This document shows, piece by piece, positions 53,790 to 62,631 of a stretch of 64,000 nt of DNA; the first letter of the stretch is position 1, and each line of letters opens with the position of its first letter. Under the pieces are notes generated by a model that was not told the origin of the DNA, searched no databases, and saw nothing but the letters and a program-made list of their open reading frames with translations. A program made the translations under genes and the position numbers. The DNA is from Amorphoplanes digitatis (lineage in GTDB: Bacteria > Actinomycetota > Actinomycetes > Mycobacteriales > Micromonosporaceae): positions 5,512,501-5,576,500 of the forward strand of contig NZ_JACHNH010000001.1 in the NCBI RefSeq assembly GCF_014205335.1, written 5' to 3'.

Positions 53790-54182
53790 GGTGGTTGGCA
53801 CTCGGGTGGCGCGGCGTCGGCGCGTCCTGAGGAGGGCGCGGCCTGCGAGTAGGGCTGCCACGGCGACGACCTGGCCGGCTAGGAGGATGCGGTTGACGTC
53901 GACGACCGGGCGCCAGGTGATCTCGCCGTTCTTGAGGACGAATACGCCGAGGGGCTTGGCGGCCGTGCCGAAACCGCCGCCCATGCCGCGCCCTTCCCGG
54001 CCCGTGCCCTCCTGACCGCTGCCGCTTCCGCCGCCGGCGCCGCCGCCGACCTTGGCCACCGGCAGGAGCAGTACCCCTTCGTGCACGATCGGGGCGCCGA
54101 ACACCCGGGCGACCGTGGCGGAGTCCATCGCCTCCTGGAGGGTTTCCATCAGCCGTGCGTCCTGTGCCGGGTTGACCGTCAT
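53784..54182 (-). CDS. GerW/YtfJ-family sporulation protein
   Basis: A 132-residue protein: LMETLQEAMDSATVARVFGAPIVHEGVLLLPVAKV, a glycine-rich segment (GGGAGGGSGSG, GMGGGFG), AKPLGVFVLKNGEITWRPVVDVNRI, and a C-terminal membrane anchor (VVAVAALLAGRALL) with a basic tail. This is the YtfJ/GerW architecture; in Bacillus it is needed for spore germination. The ATG at 54182 has AAGGGA upstream. Presence suits a sporulating actinomycete. The stop lies inside the last 42-bp repeat unit. Confidence 0.85.
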   Translation of the reverse strand: MTVNPAQDARLMETLQEAMDSATVARVFGAPIVHEGVLLLPVAKVGGGAGGGSGSGQEGTGREGRGMGGGFGTAAKPLGVFVLKNGEITWRPVVDVNRILLAGQVVAVAALLAGRALLRTRRRRATRVPTTG

Positions 54183-54420
54183 GACGGATCCCTTCCTCGA
54201 CGTGGGTGTTCCCGTCCGCATCCTCACCGTACCGACGGCGGCGGCCCAGGTCAGGCGAAGCCGTGAGGCTCCAAACTGGACGGATGAAATTTCGTTTGCG
54301 CCGGCGACTTCGCGGGGTTTGAATCCGGGAGACGAATGGGCGCCGATCGATGTGATTCGCTGCGGGCCGGCCCGGTCCCGTGGCATGCCGGCGCATTCCT
54401 ACGGGGGAGGTACGGGCATC

Positions 54421-56004
54421 GTGCAAACACGTCTTCGAACACGTAGCCGCGGCAGGCGGGCGGTGGCGCGACTCGCGGTCGCCGTGCTGGCGGCGGGCGG
54501 GATCCTCGCCGTCGGGCAGCCGGCGCTGGCCGCGACGTCGGCGCCGAGGGCGACGGGCGGTGGGGCCACCACCGACGCCCGGGTCTGGGAGATCGTCGGG
54601 ACGGCGGCGGCGTCGCGGGTGCGGATGACGCCGTACCGGGTCGGTGTGGCCGGTGCGACGGTGAACAACCAGCGGTGGCAGTGGGAACGGGTGGCCTCCA
54701 GCACGACGGCGGGCATCACCTGGCGGATCAAGAACGTCGCCAGCGGGCTGTGCCTCGACAAGAACTCCGCGAACGCCGTGGTGATCTCCGCGTGCGGAAC
54801 CGCGACGAGCCAGCGGTGGCGGGCGCCGTTGAGCGACCCCTACGGCGGATGGACGCTGGTGAACGGGGCCAACTCCCAGTGCCTTCAGGTGGTCGGGTCC
54901 AGCACGGCCAGCGGCGCGCTGCTACAGACCGCGGCCTGCTCGGGCATCGCCTCGCAGCGGTGGCGGCTGCGCACGGCGCCTTCGGACTGCACGGTCCGCA
55001 GCCGGGACTGGACGATAACCGAGGTGTGCGCCACGCAAGGCGCCGAGCGGATGATCGGCGTGACCGCGAACTGGCGGCAGTATCCGGTGAACATGAACTG
55101 GCTCGACCCCGAGCTGTTCATCCTCACCAACACCACGAACACGTACACGCAGGTGCGGCCACTCAAGCCGGACTACGGCCAGGGCGCGACGGGCGTCGAG
55201 TTCGGCAGCCGGGCCGAGCGCAGCATCGAGAAGACCGGCACCGTCTCGTACGGGGCGTACTGGCTCGAGTGGAACTCGACCACCGAGCAGTATCACGCCC
55301 TGACGACCAGCCAGGCGCCCCGCTCGAACGTCGCCGACGGGCGGAGCCACACATACATGCTGCTCGGCAAGGGCGACGCCGGGCAGTGGGATCTGCTCTA
55401 CGACTACAACACGGTGGCGACCACGGCGTTGCAGGCCGGCGGCAGCACCCGCGTCTCGCGCAGCGGGATGGCCGTGCGGTACCCGCAGGTGACGACGACC
55501 GCGACGCCGTTCGAGCTGCGGATGCAGCTGATGGACGGCAACGGGGTGTGGCGGCGGCCGTACCTGGGTGAGACCGGCACGGGCGAGCCGAAGACCTGTG
55601 AGACGCCGCCGCGCTACGAGGACTGGATCTACGACACGGTGAACATGCCGCCGAACTGCTTCAGCGCCTCCTACAGCACCACCGCCACCGATCCCGTGCA
55701 GTTGGACGCCTTCACGGTCGGAAAGCCGGCCACCGCCACCGTCCTACAGACGGCCGGGATGGCGAAGCCGATGACCGCCGGGCAGGCCCGCGCGGCCGTC
55801 GCCCGGGCGATCGACGTCGTCGGCACGGAACCCGCCACCGTGACCACCAGGAGTGCCCGGCACGTGGTGACGTCGGCGGCGCGGGTGCGGTCCATGGCGG
55901 CATCACACGACAAGTTCTACGACGGCTACGTGGCGGTGTTCGACGCGGCGTCCGGTCGCCTGATCTCCGCCTGTCTCGGCGCCGGCTGCCGGGAGGCATC
56001 GTGA
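54421..56004 (+). CDS. Secreted ricin-type beta-trefoil lectin protein
   Basis: About 527 residues from the GTG at 54421 (GGGGGAGG lies upstream). Signal peptide: basic start RTRSRGRRAVARLAV, hydrophobic core, cleavage near PALAA. Residues 45-190 form a ricin B-type trefoil with three QxW boxes (NQRWQW, SQRWRAP, SQRWRLR). Residues 200-460 are a beta-rich domain I do not recognise (TWSITEV-like WTITEVCATQGAER). Its TGA overlaps the next ATG by four bases, so lectin and nuclease-like protein are made together and probably act together outside the cell. Confidence 0.85.
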   Translation: MQTRLRTRSRGRRAVARLAVAVLAAGGILAVGQPALAATSAPRATGGGATTDARVWEIVGTAAASRVRMTPYRVGVAGATVNNQRWQWERVASSTTAGITWRIKNVASGLCLDKNSANAVVISACGTATSQRWRAPLSDPYGGWTLVNGANSQCLQVVGSSTASGALLQTAACSGIASQRWRLRTAPSDCTVRSRDWTITEVCATQGAERMIGVTANWRQYPVNMNWLDPELFILTNTTNTYTQVRPLKPDYGQGATGVEFGSRAERSIEKTGTVSYGAYWLEWNSTTEQYHALTTSQAPRSNVADGRSHTYMLLGKGDAGQWDLLYDYNTVATTALQAGGSTRVSRSGMAVRYPQVTTTATPFELRMQLMDGNGVWRRPYLGETGTGEPKTCETPPRYEDWIYDTVNMPPNCFSASYSTTATDPVQLDAFTVGKPATATVLQTAGMAKPMTAGQARAAVARAIDVVGTEPATVTTRSARHVVTSAARVRSMAASHDKFYDGYVAVFDAASGRLISACLGAGCREAS

Positions 56005-57269
56005 CCACGCAGAGGAGAACACGGATGTTCATCAAGGTGCTTTCGCTGGCGGCCGCGCTCGCCGTCGCCGCGATCCCGGCGGCCTCGGTGAAGGCCTCGC
56101 CGCCGGGCGCCTCGGACCACGCCTTCGTCGAGCAGGGCCGGCGTTTCGCGAAGCCGGCCGAGCCGGGCCGGCTCCCGATCGCGCCGTTACCGGGTCCCGG
56201 CACCGCCGCGACGCTGCCCGTCCTGCCGCAACTGGCACCCGAGGATCCGCCGCCACCGCCGACCAAGGAGGAGTGCCGCGACGAGCCGGACGCGCAGACC
56301 CAGCCGGGTGACCTCAGCGGCTGGTACAAGAACCGGTACAGCTGGTGTGCCTGGGGCGAGTTCAGCGCGCCCGGCCGCGACGTCACCACCGGGCAGATCG
56401 TCGCGAACTTCTCCGTGGACTTCACCGTCATCGGGTACGGCAACAACGGCGCCCGCCAGTTCGACTACCTGGTCTACATCGACGACGTCGACTACTCCGG
56501 CGCCGGTGTGAACTGGGCGGCGGCAACCCTCGGCGTAGCCTTCGCCGGCTGTAACACCGCCATGAGCTGCCCCAGCACCAGCCGGATCTCAACGGTTCCG
56601 GGATGGCAGGCGGTGAACACCGCCGCGTTCACGTTCACCTCGCCGGAGGTGTCCGGTGCCGGCGTCCAGCTCGTCGACTCGACGATGACGCTCAGCCTGG
56701 ACTTCGCGACGCCCACCCAGCCGGAATGGGTGTGGGGCGCGCCGGGCGGGGTCGATGTCGCGAAGTCGCCGATCCGCTACGACTCCGCGAGCTACGTCGG
56801 GCGTGCCCGCGGCGCGGTCTTCCCGCTGTACCGGCTCGTGCTGGAGGTCGACCTCAAGCAGTCCAATCAGGACGAGAGCGCCCTGCACATCCTGCACGCA
56901 TACGACCGGCCGCAGCTGACGTTCCCCAGTTGGCTCGGCAAGTCCGTGCCGGGTAAGACCGAGCCGCTGACCCGCATGTACAACGACACCGCCAAGGAGG
57001 GCAACCGGCGCAAGTCCGAGGCCATGTGTGCCGCGGTCTTCGGCAGCTGGAACAGCGATCTCGACAACTGCGACGAGTTTCCGTTCGCGTCGACCTACGA
57101 GGGTTCCAGGACGGGCCCCGAGACCTACAACTGGGGCGAGCGGTACTCCGTGCGCCTCATCGACAAGACCGACAACCAGTATGTCGGCAACACGCTCCTC
57201 GAGGTGAATTTCTATCGGGCGCTGCGCGTGCTGGACGGCGACAAGTTCTACGTCACCGTTCTGCGGTAG
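56001..57269 (+). CDS. Secreted protein with C-terminal NucA/NucB-type DNase domain
   Basis: A 422-residue exported protein (signal peptide VLSLAAALAVAAIPAASVKA). A proline-rich segment (PPPPPTKEE) leads to a beta-rich domain (residues 100-310). The last 100 residues match the NucA/NucB nuclease pattern: NRRKSEAMCAAVFG, CDEFPFASTYEG, then DNQYVGNTL and the terminal GDKFYVTVL strand. NucB-type enzymes are small extracellular DNases using acidic residues in the DE-x-P-x-A box. The start overlaps the lectin stop. No obvious immunity gene is adjacent. Confidence 0.78.
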   Translation: MTTQRRTRMFIKVLSLAAALAVAAIPAASVKASPPGASDHAFVEQGRRFAKPAEPGRLPIAPLPGPGTAATLPVLPQLAPEDPPPPPTKEECRDEPDAQTQPGDLSGWYKNRYSWCAWGEFSAPGRDVTTGQIVANFSVDFTVIGYGNNGARQFDYLVYIDDVDYSGAGVNWAAATLGVAFAGCNTAMSCPSTSRISTVPGWQAVNTAAFTFTSPEVSGAGVQLVDSTMTLSLDFATPTQPEWVWGAPGGVDVAKSPIRYDSASYVGRARGAVFPLYRLVLEVDLKQSNQDESALHILHAYDRPQLTFPSWLGKSVPGKTEPLTRMYNDTAKEGNRRKSEAMCAAVFGSWNSDLDNCDEFPFASTYEGSRTGPETYNWGERYSVRLIDKTDNQYVGNTLLEVNFYRALRVLDGDKFYVTVLR

Positions 57270-57282
57270 CCCGGGCGAAAAT

Positions 57283-57314
57283 GCGACGCGCCGGACACCG
57301 TGCCGGCGCGTCGC
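57283..57314. terminator. 12-bp perfect hairpin between convergent genes
   Basis: GCGACGCGCCGG at 57283-57294 pairs with CCGGCGCGTCGC at 57303-57314 with an 8-base loop. On the minus strand it is followed by ATTTTCG, so it best terminates the leftward gene, but it can serve both. Confidence 0.8.
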
Positions 57315-57316
57315 CG

Positions 57317-57829
57317 TCAATCCTCGTCGTCCTCCCAGCGGGGCTCGGACAACACCCGCCAAAGACAGATTCGATAATGCTCGATCCCGGCCAGTGCACC
57401 CACGATGGCGGGGCCGACGCCCTCGTCCCGTAGCCGCCGGGCCCGGGCCCGGCCGTAACCGAGCACCCGTACCCCGTACGTGCCGGGGCCGTCCGGCAGG
57501 TCGACGCCGCGCTGGAACGCCTCGTCCGCCGACTGCGGGACGCTGAGCAGGCCGCCGGGCACCTCGAGCCGGCCGTCGCGCAGCAGGTCGGCGGACTCGT
57601 CCGCGGCCGGCTCCCCGGCGAGCACCTCGACCTGCACGCCGATGCGGACCAGGTCGCAGACCACCTCGACCATGACCGCATTGGGCGCCCAGCCGACCAC
57701 CTCGCGGCTCGCCGCCGACACCGCCGTCGCGAAGTTGTCGGATTCCTCACAGGACGGATCGTGCATCCCGAACATGCGGTAGTTGCAGCTGACCGTCGTG
57801 CGCCGAATCGGGGCCGGACCTGCATTCAT
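57317..57829 (-). CDS. Hypothetical protein, 170 residues
   Basis: Unrecognised. A soluble alpha/beta-like sequence with three cysteines in the first part (VSCNYRMFGMHDPSCEESDNF), a region of alternating strands (VMVEVVCDLVRIGVQVEVLAGEP) and an arginine-rich helix (YGRARARRLRDEGVGPAIV). Codon usage is normal. It is convergent with the nuclease gene and divergent from the aminopeptidase. GTG at 57832 is an alternative start. Confidence 0.65.
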   Translation of the reverse strand: MNAGPAPIRRTTVSCNYRMFGMHDPSCEESDNFATAVSAASREVVGWAPNAVMVEVVCDLVRIGVQVEVLAGEPAADESADLLRDGRLEVPGGLLSVPQSADEAFQRGVDLPDGPGTYGVRVLGYGRARARRLRDEGVGPAIVGALAGIEHYRICLWRVLSEPRWEDDED

Positions 57830-57957
57830 CACTGGCCGTGCGTCCTAACTGGAGTGCCGAAGTCCGACTCACCCACTGATATCACAACGATCGGGAGTGG
57901 CATCGACTTCCTACGATCCACCCGACTGAAGCACACCCCTTTCGAAAGGCAGCTTGC

Positions 57958-59730
57958 ATGCCATTCACCCCCAGCCGTCTGGCGAGCGCGGGAATCGCCG
58001 GCGTGATTCTCGCCGCCGGTGCCGTCGCGCCCGTGGCGGCCACGCCGCCCCAAGAAGCCACCGCATCGTTCGTCGTGCGGGCCAAACCCGACAAGACCAG
58101 CGCCAAGGAACGCAAGCGCGTCGACAGCGTCAAGACGCCCAAGCTCGGCTGGTACAAGTGCTACGGAACCGCGGAATGCGCGACCGTCCGCCTGCCGCTC
58201 GACTACGACAAGCCGAAGGGCGCGACCACCGAGATCGCCGTCCTGCGGATCAAGGCCCGCGACCAGAAGCGCAAGATCGGCAGCCTGTTCCTGAACCCGG
58301 GCGGCCCCGGCGGCTCCGGCGTCGACATCGCGCTGGCCGCACCCTCGTTCCTGAGCGACACGCTGCTCGACCGCTTCGACATCGTCGGCGTCGACCCGCG
58401 CGGCATCGCCAACAGCGACAACATCAAGTGCTTCAAGTCCACCCGGGACCAGACCCTGGCGTACAAGGGCCTCAACGTCGCCTTCCCGTACGGCAAGGGC
58501 GAGGAGAAGGCCTACATCAAGTCCGCGAAGGCCGTGGCCAAGGGCTGCTCGACCACCGGCAAGAAGATCGCCGGCGCGATGTCGACCGCCGAGGTCGTCC
58601 GGGACATGGACGTGCTGCGCCGCGCCGTCGGTGACAAGAAGCTCAGCTACCTGGGCTTCAGCTACGGCACCGCGATCGGCCAGTACTACGCCAACATGTT
58701 CCCGGACCGGGTACGCGCGGTCGTCGTCGACGGCGTCATCGACCCGGTGTCGTGGACCGGCACGAAGAAGACCCAGAACCAGATCCAGGACGAGCGGATG
58801 CGCTCCGCGGACGGCGCGTACAAGGCGCTCAAGGAGATCCTCACGCGCTGCGACAAGGCCGGCCCGGTGTACTGCGCCTTCTCCGACGGCGACCCGGTCA
58901 AGAACTTCGAGGCCATCGCCGCGAAGCTGCGCAAGAAGCCGCTCGTGATCACCGACGAGTGGGGCACCTACACGGTCACCTACGCGGACTTCGTCGGCGG
59001 CGTCCTCGGCGCGCTCTACGGCATGTACGCGGGCGATTCGGTCACCCAGATCTCGGCCGAGCTGTGGCAGCTGCTGTTCGCGAGCGGCACCGCCAAGGCG
59101 ACCGCGAAGGCCGCGATGATCAAGCGGATCAAGGACGCCCGGGCCACCCGGCCCGCCCGCGACTTCCCGTACGACAACGGCTTCGAGGCGTTCAGCGGCG
59201 TCATGTGCACCGACGGGCTGCACCCGAAGGACGCGAACTCCTGGCCGGCGGCGACCGTCAAGGCGGACAAGCGGGCGAAGTACTTCGGCCGCGCCTGGGC
59301 CTGGGGCAGCGTGCAGTGCGCCCGCAACTCCTGGACCGTGCGCGACGAGGACGCCTACACGGGCCCGTTCACCCGTCGCACCGCGGCGCCGGTGCTCGTG
59401 GTGGGCAGCTACTGGGACCCGGCGACCAACTACGTGGAGGCGGTCTCCTCGGCCAAGCTGCTGCCGAACAGCCGGCTGCTGTCCAGCACGAACTTCGGGC
59501 ACACCGCGTACGGCACCGGGGCGTGCGCCACCAAGGCGATCGACGACTACCTGCTCCGCGGCACGCTCCCGGCCAAGGGCAAGGTCTGCCAGGGTGACGT
59601 CCAGCCGTTCACCGAGCCGCTCGAGCCGGACGAGGACGAGAAGAGGTCGACAATGCGGGCCGACGAGTCGAAGCAGCTCCCGCCGGTCGCGGACCAGATT
59701 CCGGCGTCCACGCTCAACGGCACCCGTTAA
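57958..59730 (+). CDS. Secreted alpha/beta hydrolase, tripeptidyl aminopeptidase family
   Basis: A 590-residue exported hydrolase of the Streptomyces Tap/SlpD type. Signal peptide ends near VAATP. Motifs: LFLNPGGPGGSG (oxyanion region), DIVGVDPRG, nucleophile Ser235 in LGFSYGTAIG, acid Asp487 in GSYWDPATNY and base His515 in NFGHTAYGTGAC. The C-terminal TAP-like domain is complete. Such enzymes trim N-terminal peptides from secreted proteins or feed on peptides. A GAAAGG ribosome site precedes the ATG. A 14-bp hairpin follows. Confidence 0.93.
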   Translation: MPFTPSRLASAGIAGVILAAGAVAPVAATPPQEATASFVVRAKPDKTSAKERKRVDSVKTPKLGWYKCYGTAECATVRLPLDYDKPKGATTEIAVLRIKARDQKRKIGSLFLNPGGPGGSGVDIALAAPSFLSDTLLDRFDIVGVDPRGIANSDNIKCFKSTRDQTLAYKGLNVAFPYGKGEEKAYIKSAKAVAKGCSTTGKKIAGAMSTAEVVRDMDVLRRAVGDKKLSYLGFSYGTAIGQYYANMFPDRVRAVVVDGVIDPVSWTGTKKTQNQIQDERMRSADGAYKALKEILTRCDKAGPVYCAFSDGDPVKNFEAIAAKLRKKPLVITDEWGTYTVTYADFVGGVLGALYGMYAGDSVTQISAELWQLLFASGTAKATAKAAMIKRIKDARATRPARDFPYDNGFEAFSGVMCTDGLHPKDANSWPAATVKADKRAKYFGRAWAWGSVQCARNSWTVRDEDAYTGPFTRRTAAPVLVVGSYWDPATNYVEAVSSAKLLPNSRLLSSTNFGHTAYGTGACATKAIDDYLLRGTLPAKGKVCQGDVQPFTEPLEPDEDEKRSTMRADESKQLPPVADQIPASTLNGTR

Positions 59731-59749
59731 CCCGTACCGGAAATAGATC

Positions 59750-59784
59750 GTGACCCGGGCACGCGCTCGCCGTGCCCGGGTCAC
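59750..59784. terminator. 14-bp perfect hairpin after the aminopeptidase gene
   Basis: GTGACCCGGGCACG pairs with CGTGCCCGGGTCAC around a 7-base loop. It has no T-tract, the form often seen in actinomycetes. It ends 20 bp before the next start. Confidence 0.85.
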
Positions 59785-59804
59785 CCTGACGCTACGGTGT
59801 CCTC

Positions 59805-60323
59805 GTGGTCGCGGCTCTCGAACTCTATCTCGACGTCCACGCGACGCGGCGGCTCCGAACGCTGTGGCACGCGCTGGAGGCCGAGGGCATCCCGACCCTG
59901 GCCTCGCTGCTGGCCGAGCGGCACCGCCCGCACCTGTCACTGGTCGCGGCGGCCCGGCTGGAGCCGGAGCCGGTCGCGGCCGCGCTCGCGGACCTCGACC
60001 TCGGCGTCGGGCTGACCCTGGACCTCGATTTCGTCGGCCAGTTCGTGGGCCGCGTGCTGTGGCTGGGTGTCACCCCGACGGCCGCGCTGCTCGAGGTGCA
60101 CCGGGCGGTGCACGAACGCCTGGCGGCGGCCGGGATCGAGGTCTGGGACCACTACCGGCCGGGCCGGTGGGTGCCGCACTGCACGGTCTCGATGCGGGTG
60201 CCCAACCCGCTGCTCGCCACGGCGCTGCGCCGCTGCCTGGAGGTCCTGCCGGTGCGGGCGACGGTGACCGCGGCGTCCGTGACGGATCACGCGAACGACA
60301 TCGCGCACACCCTCACGGCTTAG
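59805..60323 (+). CDS. 2'-5' RNA ligase / 2H phosphoesterase family protein
   Basis: A 172-residue 2H phosphoesterase. The two signature boxes are present: RPHLSLV near residue 42 and VPHCTVSM near residue 125, matching the family H-x-S/T-x pair. Members hydrolyse or ligate 2',5' or cyclic phosphodiesters in RNA or nucleotides. The GTG at 59805 is used. No operon partner is visible. Confidence 0.88.
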   Translation: MVAALELYLDVHATRRLRTLWHALEAEGIPTLASLLAERHRPHLSLVAAARLEPEPVAAALADLDLGVGLTLDLDFVGQFVGRVLWLGVTPTAALLEVHRAVHERLAAAGIEVWDHYRPGRWVPHCTVSMRVPNPLLATALRRCLEVLPVRATVTAASVTDHANDIAHTLTA

Positions 60324-60401
60324 ATCCGGGCCGCATTCGTCTCACGTCGGCGGCACGGCGGCCGATGGTTGCGGTCAGATTCGATCGCGAGGAGGCGGAC
60401 C

Positions 60402-60599
60402 ATGTCGGTCAGTTCCGTAGGTGCGGGCGCGATGTTCGCGTTCCGGGCGGCGACCGGGGCGGGCACGCCGTCGCCGGAGGCGCGGCAGGGTGAGGTCAAC
60501 GCCCAGGCGGACCTGTTGCAGGCGCTGATGGGCCTGCGCATGCCCGCGATCGCGGCCGCCCGGTTGTCCGACGGCACCGGGATCGACCTGTACCTGTAA
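60402..60599 (+). CDS. Hypothetical small protein, 65 residues
   Basis: Unrecognised. The ATG at 60402 follows a strong GAGGAGG ribosome site. The protein starts with SVSSVGAGAMFAFRAATG, continues with a helical QGEVNAQADLLQALMGLR segment and ends DGTGIDLYL. There are no charged clusters or membrane helices. It stands alone. Confidence 0.6.
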   Translation: MSVSSVGAGAMFAFRAATGAGTPSPEARQGEVNAQADLLQALMGLRMPAIAAARLSDGTGIDLYL

Positions 60600-60616
60600 G
60601 TGCTGGTCACACCCCG

Positions 60617-61042
60617 TCACAGGGCGATGTCGCTGGCGCCGCTGATGCGGTCGATGCGCAGCCGGCACAGCATCTCGCCGTCGACGGCGTTCCGCTTGCC
60701 GTAGTCGGTCGCGAGCCGGGCCGGCACGTACCGCTCGGCGATCCTGGTCGCCCATTCGAGCAGGTCCGGTGCCTGGGTTTCGAGGCTGACCACGCCCCGG
60801 ACCACGACGAAGTCGTAGGGGAACTCGGACACGTCCACGGTGAGCGCCGCCCGCGGATCGGCCCGCAGGTTGCGCCCCTTGACGGTCTGCGCGCCGGTGT
60901 TGAACACCAGGTCGTCGCCGTCAAGCACGAACCAGATCGGCGCCACGTGCGGCTCACCGGTCGGCGAGGCCGTGGCCAGCTTGCCCGTGCGGCTGCCGAC
61001 GGAGATGAAATCGAGTGCTTCCTGCCGGGTCATCGCTGCCAT
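60617..61042 (-). CDS. PPOX-class (F420/FMN-binding) split-barrel protein
   Basis: A 141-residue pyridoxamine-oxidase-like split barrel. Features: RTGKLATASPTGEPHVAPIWFVLDGDDLVFNTG, a typical first half, and AALTVDVSEFPYDFVVVRGVVSL. Actinobacterial members often use F420 (class PPOX F420-dependent) to reduce enones or tetrapyrroles. The C-terminus RYVPARLATDYGKRN fits. The ATG at 61042 (MAAMTRQEAL) is chosen; 61033 is equally possible. Confidence 0.88.
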   Translation of the reverse strand: MAAMTRQEALDFISVGSRTGKLATASPTGEPHVAPIWFVLDGDDLVFNTGAQTVKGRNLRADPRAALTVDVSEFPYDFVVVRGVVSLETQAPDLLEWATRIAERYVPARLATDYGKRNAVDGEMLCRLRIDRISGASDIAL

Positions 61043-61092
61043 CCACCCAGCATGCCCCGCGGGAGCCCGCCCCGCGCGCGACCGGCCGGTCG

Positions 61093-61800
61093 TCACCGGC
61101 CCGGGGTACCGGCCCTGGCCAGCGACAGGTAGTGATCGCGCTCCGGTTTGCCGAGATGCTCGATCGAGTACCGCAGCGCCGTGCGCGGCATCGTCGCCGC
61201 GTGCCGGTCCAGGAAGGCGCGCAGCCGGCCGGCGTCGTGGTCACCGGCCGTGCGCAGCATGCCGCCGACGACCGTCTGCACGAAGTGCTCCGGGTCGTCG
61301 ACGAGCAGCTCGGAGATGGCGTACATGTCGTCGAGGTCGCCTCGGCGCACGAACAACATGGTGGCCCAGATGGCGGTGCGCCGCTCCCACACGTTCTCCG
61401 AGCGGGCCAGCCGGTACAGCTCGTCGCGCGGCTTGTCCAGCAGGTATCCGCCGATGACGTACTGCGCGCCGAGGTCGACGAGCCCCCAGTCGTCGATGCG
61501 GTCCATCCGGCGCAGGTACAGCTCGTAGAGGCCGCGGCGCTCGTCCTCGCCGGTCCGCTTCCGGCGCGCCTTCTTGTCCATGATCGACAGTGCGCCGACG
61601 CGAGCCTCGTAGACGGACTCGTCCAGCAGGACCTCGACCTCGCCGAGGGGCAGGTCGAGGTACTCCTTGGCCAGGTTGAAGACGGTACCCATGGCCAGAC
61701 CGAGGTGGTCCGGGCCGGGCTCGGACCCATCGGCGCGGCGCGGGGCCGCGCGCAGGCGATCAACGAAGGCGGAGGCGGTAACGTCGGCCACGGCTACCAT
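61093..61800 (-). CDS. DNA alkylation repair protein (AlkD-like HEAT repeats)
   Basis: A 235-residue helical-repeat protein of the AlkC/AlkD superfamily, which excises alkylated bases. Features: LAMGTVFNLAKEYLDLPLGEVEVLLDESVYEARVGALSIMDK in the first repeats, RIDDWGLVDLGAQYVIGGYLLDK and NVWERRTAIWATMLFVRR, the Trp/Asp-containing blocks that in AlkD contact the lesion (WD pair). Length is as usual for the family. It follows the ABC ATPase gene by 30 bp on the same strand but is unlikely to share its function. Confidence 0.88.
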   Translation of the reverse strand: MVAVADVTASAFVDRLRAAPRRADGSEPGPDHLGLAMGTVFNLAKEYLDLPLGEVEVLLDESVYEARVGALSIMDKKARRKRTGEDERRGLYELYLRRMDRIDDWGLVDLGAQYVIGGYLLDKPRDELYRLARSENVWERRTAIWATMLFVRRGDLDDMYAISELLVDDPEHFVQTVVGGMLRTAGDHDAGRLRAFLDRHAATMPRTALRYSIEHLGKPERDHYLSLARAGTPGR

Positions 61801-61830
61801 CCTGCTCGACCGCGTACCCGAACACCAGCG

Positions 61831-62631
61831 TCACGCGACGGCGGCCGCGTCCCGGACCGCGTGGCCGATGGTGGCGCGCAGCGCGGCGTACGCGGGCAGC
61901 CCGCGCAGCTCGTCGGGGGGCAGCCCGGCCCGCGGCAGGTCGACGGCGACGTCGAGGACGACCCGGCCGGGGCGGGCGCTGAGAACGACGACCCGGCTAC
62001 CGAGGAAGACGGCCTCGTCGACGCTGTGCGTCACGAAGACCGACGTGCGGCCGGTCGCGGCGCTGACCCGGCGCAGATCCTCCTGAAGGCGTTCGCGGGT
62101 GAGCGCGTCGAGCGCGGCGAACGGCTCGTCGAGCAGCAGCAGCGGGTTGTCGACGGCCAGCGCGCGGGCGATGGCCACCCGCTGCTGCTGGCCGCCGGAG
62201 ATCTGCCAGGTGCGCCGGTGCGCGATGCCGTCCAGCCCGACCTTCGCCAGCAGAGCCGGCACCCGGGCGACCCGCTCCTGGCGGGGCACCCCGGCGTAGC
62301 GCAGCGCGAGCTCGACGTTGCCGCCGACGGTCAGCCACGGGAACAGCCGCGGCTGCTGGAACACCAGGCCGGCGCCGTGGCCGGGGCGGGGCACCGCCCC
62401 GGCGGTGCGCACGCTGCCGGACGTCGGTTCCTCGAACCCGGCGATGAGGCGGAGCAGGGTGCTCTTGCCGCAGCCGGACGCGCCGACCAGGACGAGGAAC
62501 TCCCCCGCGGCCACGGTGAGATCGACGGGCCCCACGGCGGTGACCGCCGCGGCGCCGGCGCCGTACACGTGCTCGACCTGGCTGATCTCGATGGCGGCCT
62601 CCGCCGCGGCGCGGGTGTCAGGAGAGGACAC
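61831..62631 (-). CDS. ABC transporter ATP-binding protein, nitrate/sulfonate/taurine type
   Basis: A 266-residue importer ATPase like SsuB/TauB. Walker A GASGCGKSTLLRLI, signature ISGGQQQRVAIARAL, Walker B PLLLLDEPFAALDALT, switch VTHSVDEAVFL. Its start overlaps the end of the binding-protein gene by 14 bp. Order on this strand is permease, binding protein, ATPase. A sulfonate or taurine substrate is inferred from family, not shown. Confidence 0.92.
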   Translation of the reverse strand: MSSPDTRAAAEAAIEISQVEHVYGAGAAAVTAVGPVDLTVAAGEFLVLVGASGCGKSTLLRLIAGFEEPTSGSVRTAGAVPRPGHGAGLVFQQPRLFPWLTVGGNVELALRYAGVPRQERVARVPALLAKVGLDGIAHRRTWQISGGQQQRVAIARALAVDNPLLLLDEPFAALDALTRERLQEDLRRVSAATGRTSVFVTHSVDEAVFLGSRVVVLSARPGRVVLDVAVDLPRAGLPPDELRGLPAYAALRATIGHAVRDAAAVA

